DNA of 20,157 bases, taken from contig CAYGDE010000010.1 in the NCBI GenBank assembly GCA_964348615.1, forward strand, positions 1 to 20,157, given 5' to 3'. Below the pieces are notes generated by a model. That model had not been told where the DNA came from. It saw nothing but the letters and a program-made list of their open reading frames with translations, and made no database searches. The stretch comes from DATIHT01 sp964348615. GTDB lineage: Bacteria; Patescibacteriota; Microgenomatia; Curtissbacterales; GWA2-41-24. Within the stretch, counting starts at the first letter, position 1, and each line of letters opens with the position of its first letter. A program made the position numbers and the translations under genes. This document shows positions 20,081-20,157 of the stretch, one piece after another.

Positions 20081-20157
20081 ATGCCTGAAAGACCCCAAAC
20101 ACCACAAGAGCGCTCAGCATCATTAGCAAGAGCAAAAGAGCTTGCAGCAAAAGAAGA
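20081..20157 (+). CDS. Start of a truncated ORF at the window edge
   Basis: An ATG at 20081 opens a frame that runs to the end of the window without a stop (25 full codons: MPERPQTPQERSASLARAKE and onward). The beginning is hydrophilic and helical, with no recognisable motif. It is on the same strand as the HAD gene, 55 nt downstream. There is no SD site. It could be a real gene whose body lies outside the window or a chance ORF. Confidence 0.4.
   Translation, partial: MPERPQTPQERSASLARAKELAAKE

Noticed and set aside
1..20157. CRISPR array, transposase, integrase or phage genes
   Set aside because: No regularly spaced identical repeats or mobile-element protein motifs are visible on either strand; the repeats found are short microsatellites and one palindrome.

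Overview
The window looks like a chromosomal segment of a Candidate Phyla Radiation (Patescibacteria) bacterium, most likely of the Microgenomates type. This is inferred from content, not from a database search. The signs are streamlined translation factors (EF-Ts with one core half, trigger factor without a PPIase domain, ProS without the editing insertion), a tandem-domain ThyX, a Nudix-dCTP deaminase fusion, an AT-rich genome with A/T microsatellites, and many small membrane or secreted proteins of unknown function. TAA, TAG and TGA all end genes, so nothing suggests UGA recoding. There are no CRISPR arrays, IS elements, rRNAs or tRNAs. Two 100-N assembly gaps interrupt rpsB and topA, and both break the reading frame as drawn.

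Layout: nearly everything is on the minus strand, so the window reads from right to left. (1) 19115-20025, plus strand: a small membrane protein overlapping a HAD hydrolase, with a truncated ORF at the right edge. (2) 13487-19029, minus: topA, then a dTTP-synthesis set (Nudix-dCTP deaminase, tmk, double-domain thyX) with 3-5 nt between the last three. (3) 10154-13369, minus: rpsB-tsf-frr-rseP behind a strong promoter and a structured leader, then proS (8892-10127) from its own promoter. (4) 7189-8571: a small Cys-containing ORF and tig, divergent from an uncertain small plus-strand ORF. (5) 6585-7118: an unknown 177-aa protein. (6) 1172-6425, minus: DHH/MYG1-like phosphoesterase, HIT protein, rpsU, yqeY, ybeY, dnaX, a lipoprotein, a secreted helical protein and a single-pass membrane protein, packed like one long operon. 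(7) 86-1067, minus: a four-helix membrane protein and a membrane-anchored RskA-like protein with their own promoter.

How the genes work together: the dcd/tmk/thyX set could take dCTP through dUTP/dUMP to dTMP and dTDP. The rpsB, rpsU, tsf, frr, ybeY, proS and tig genes supply ribosome parts, maturation, recycling, tRNA charging and nascent-chain folding. The genes downstream of dnaX are envelope proteins of unknown role.

The most unusual signals are: non-triplet tandem repeats (7 bp and 13 bp units) lodged inside dnaX, tig and tmk; extended -10 promoters 6-7 nt upstream of start codons, suggesting leaderless mRNAs; a strong rpsB promoter followed by a structured leader; and a tandem ThyX in which each half keeps only part of the catalytic signature.
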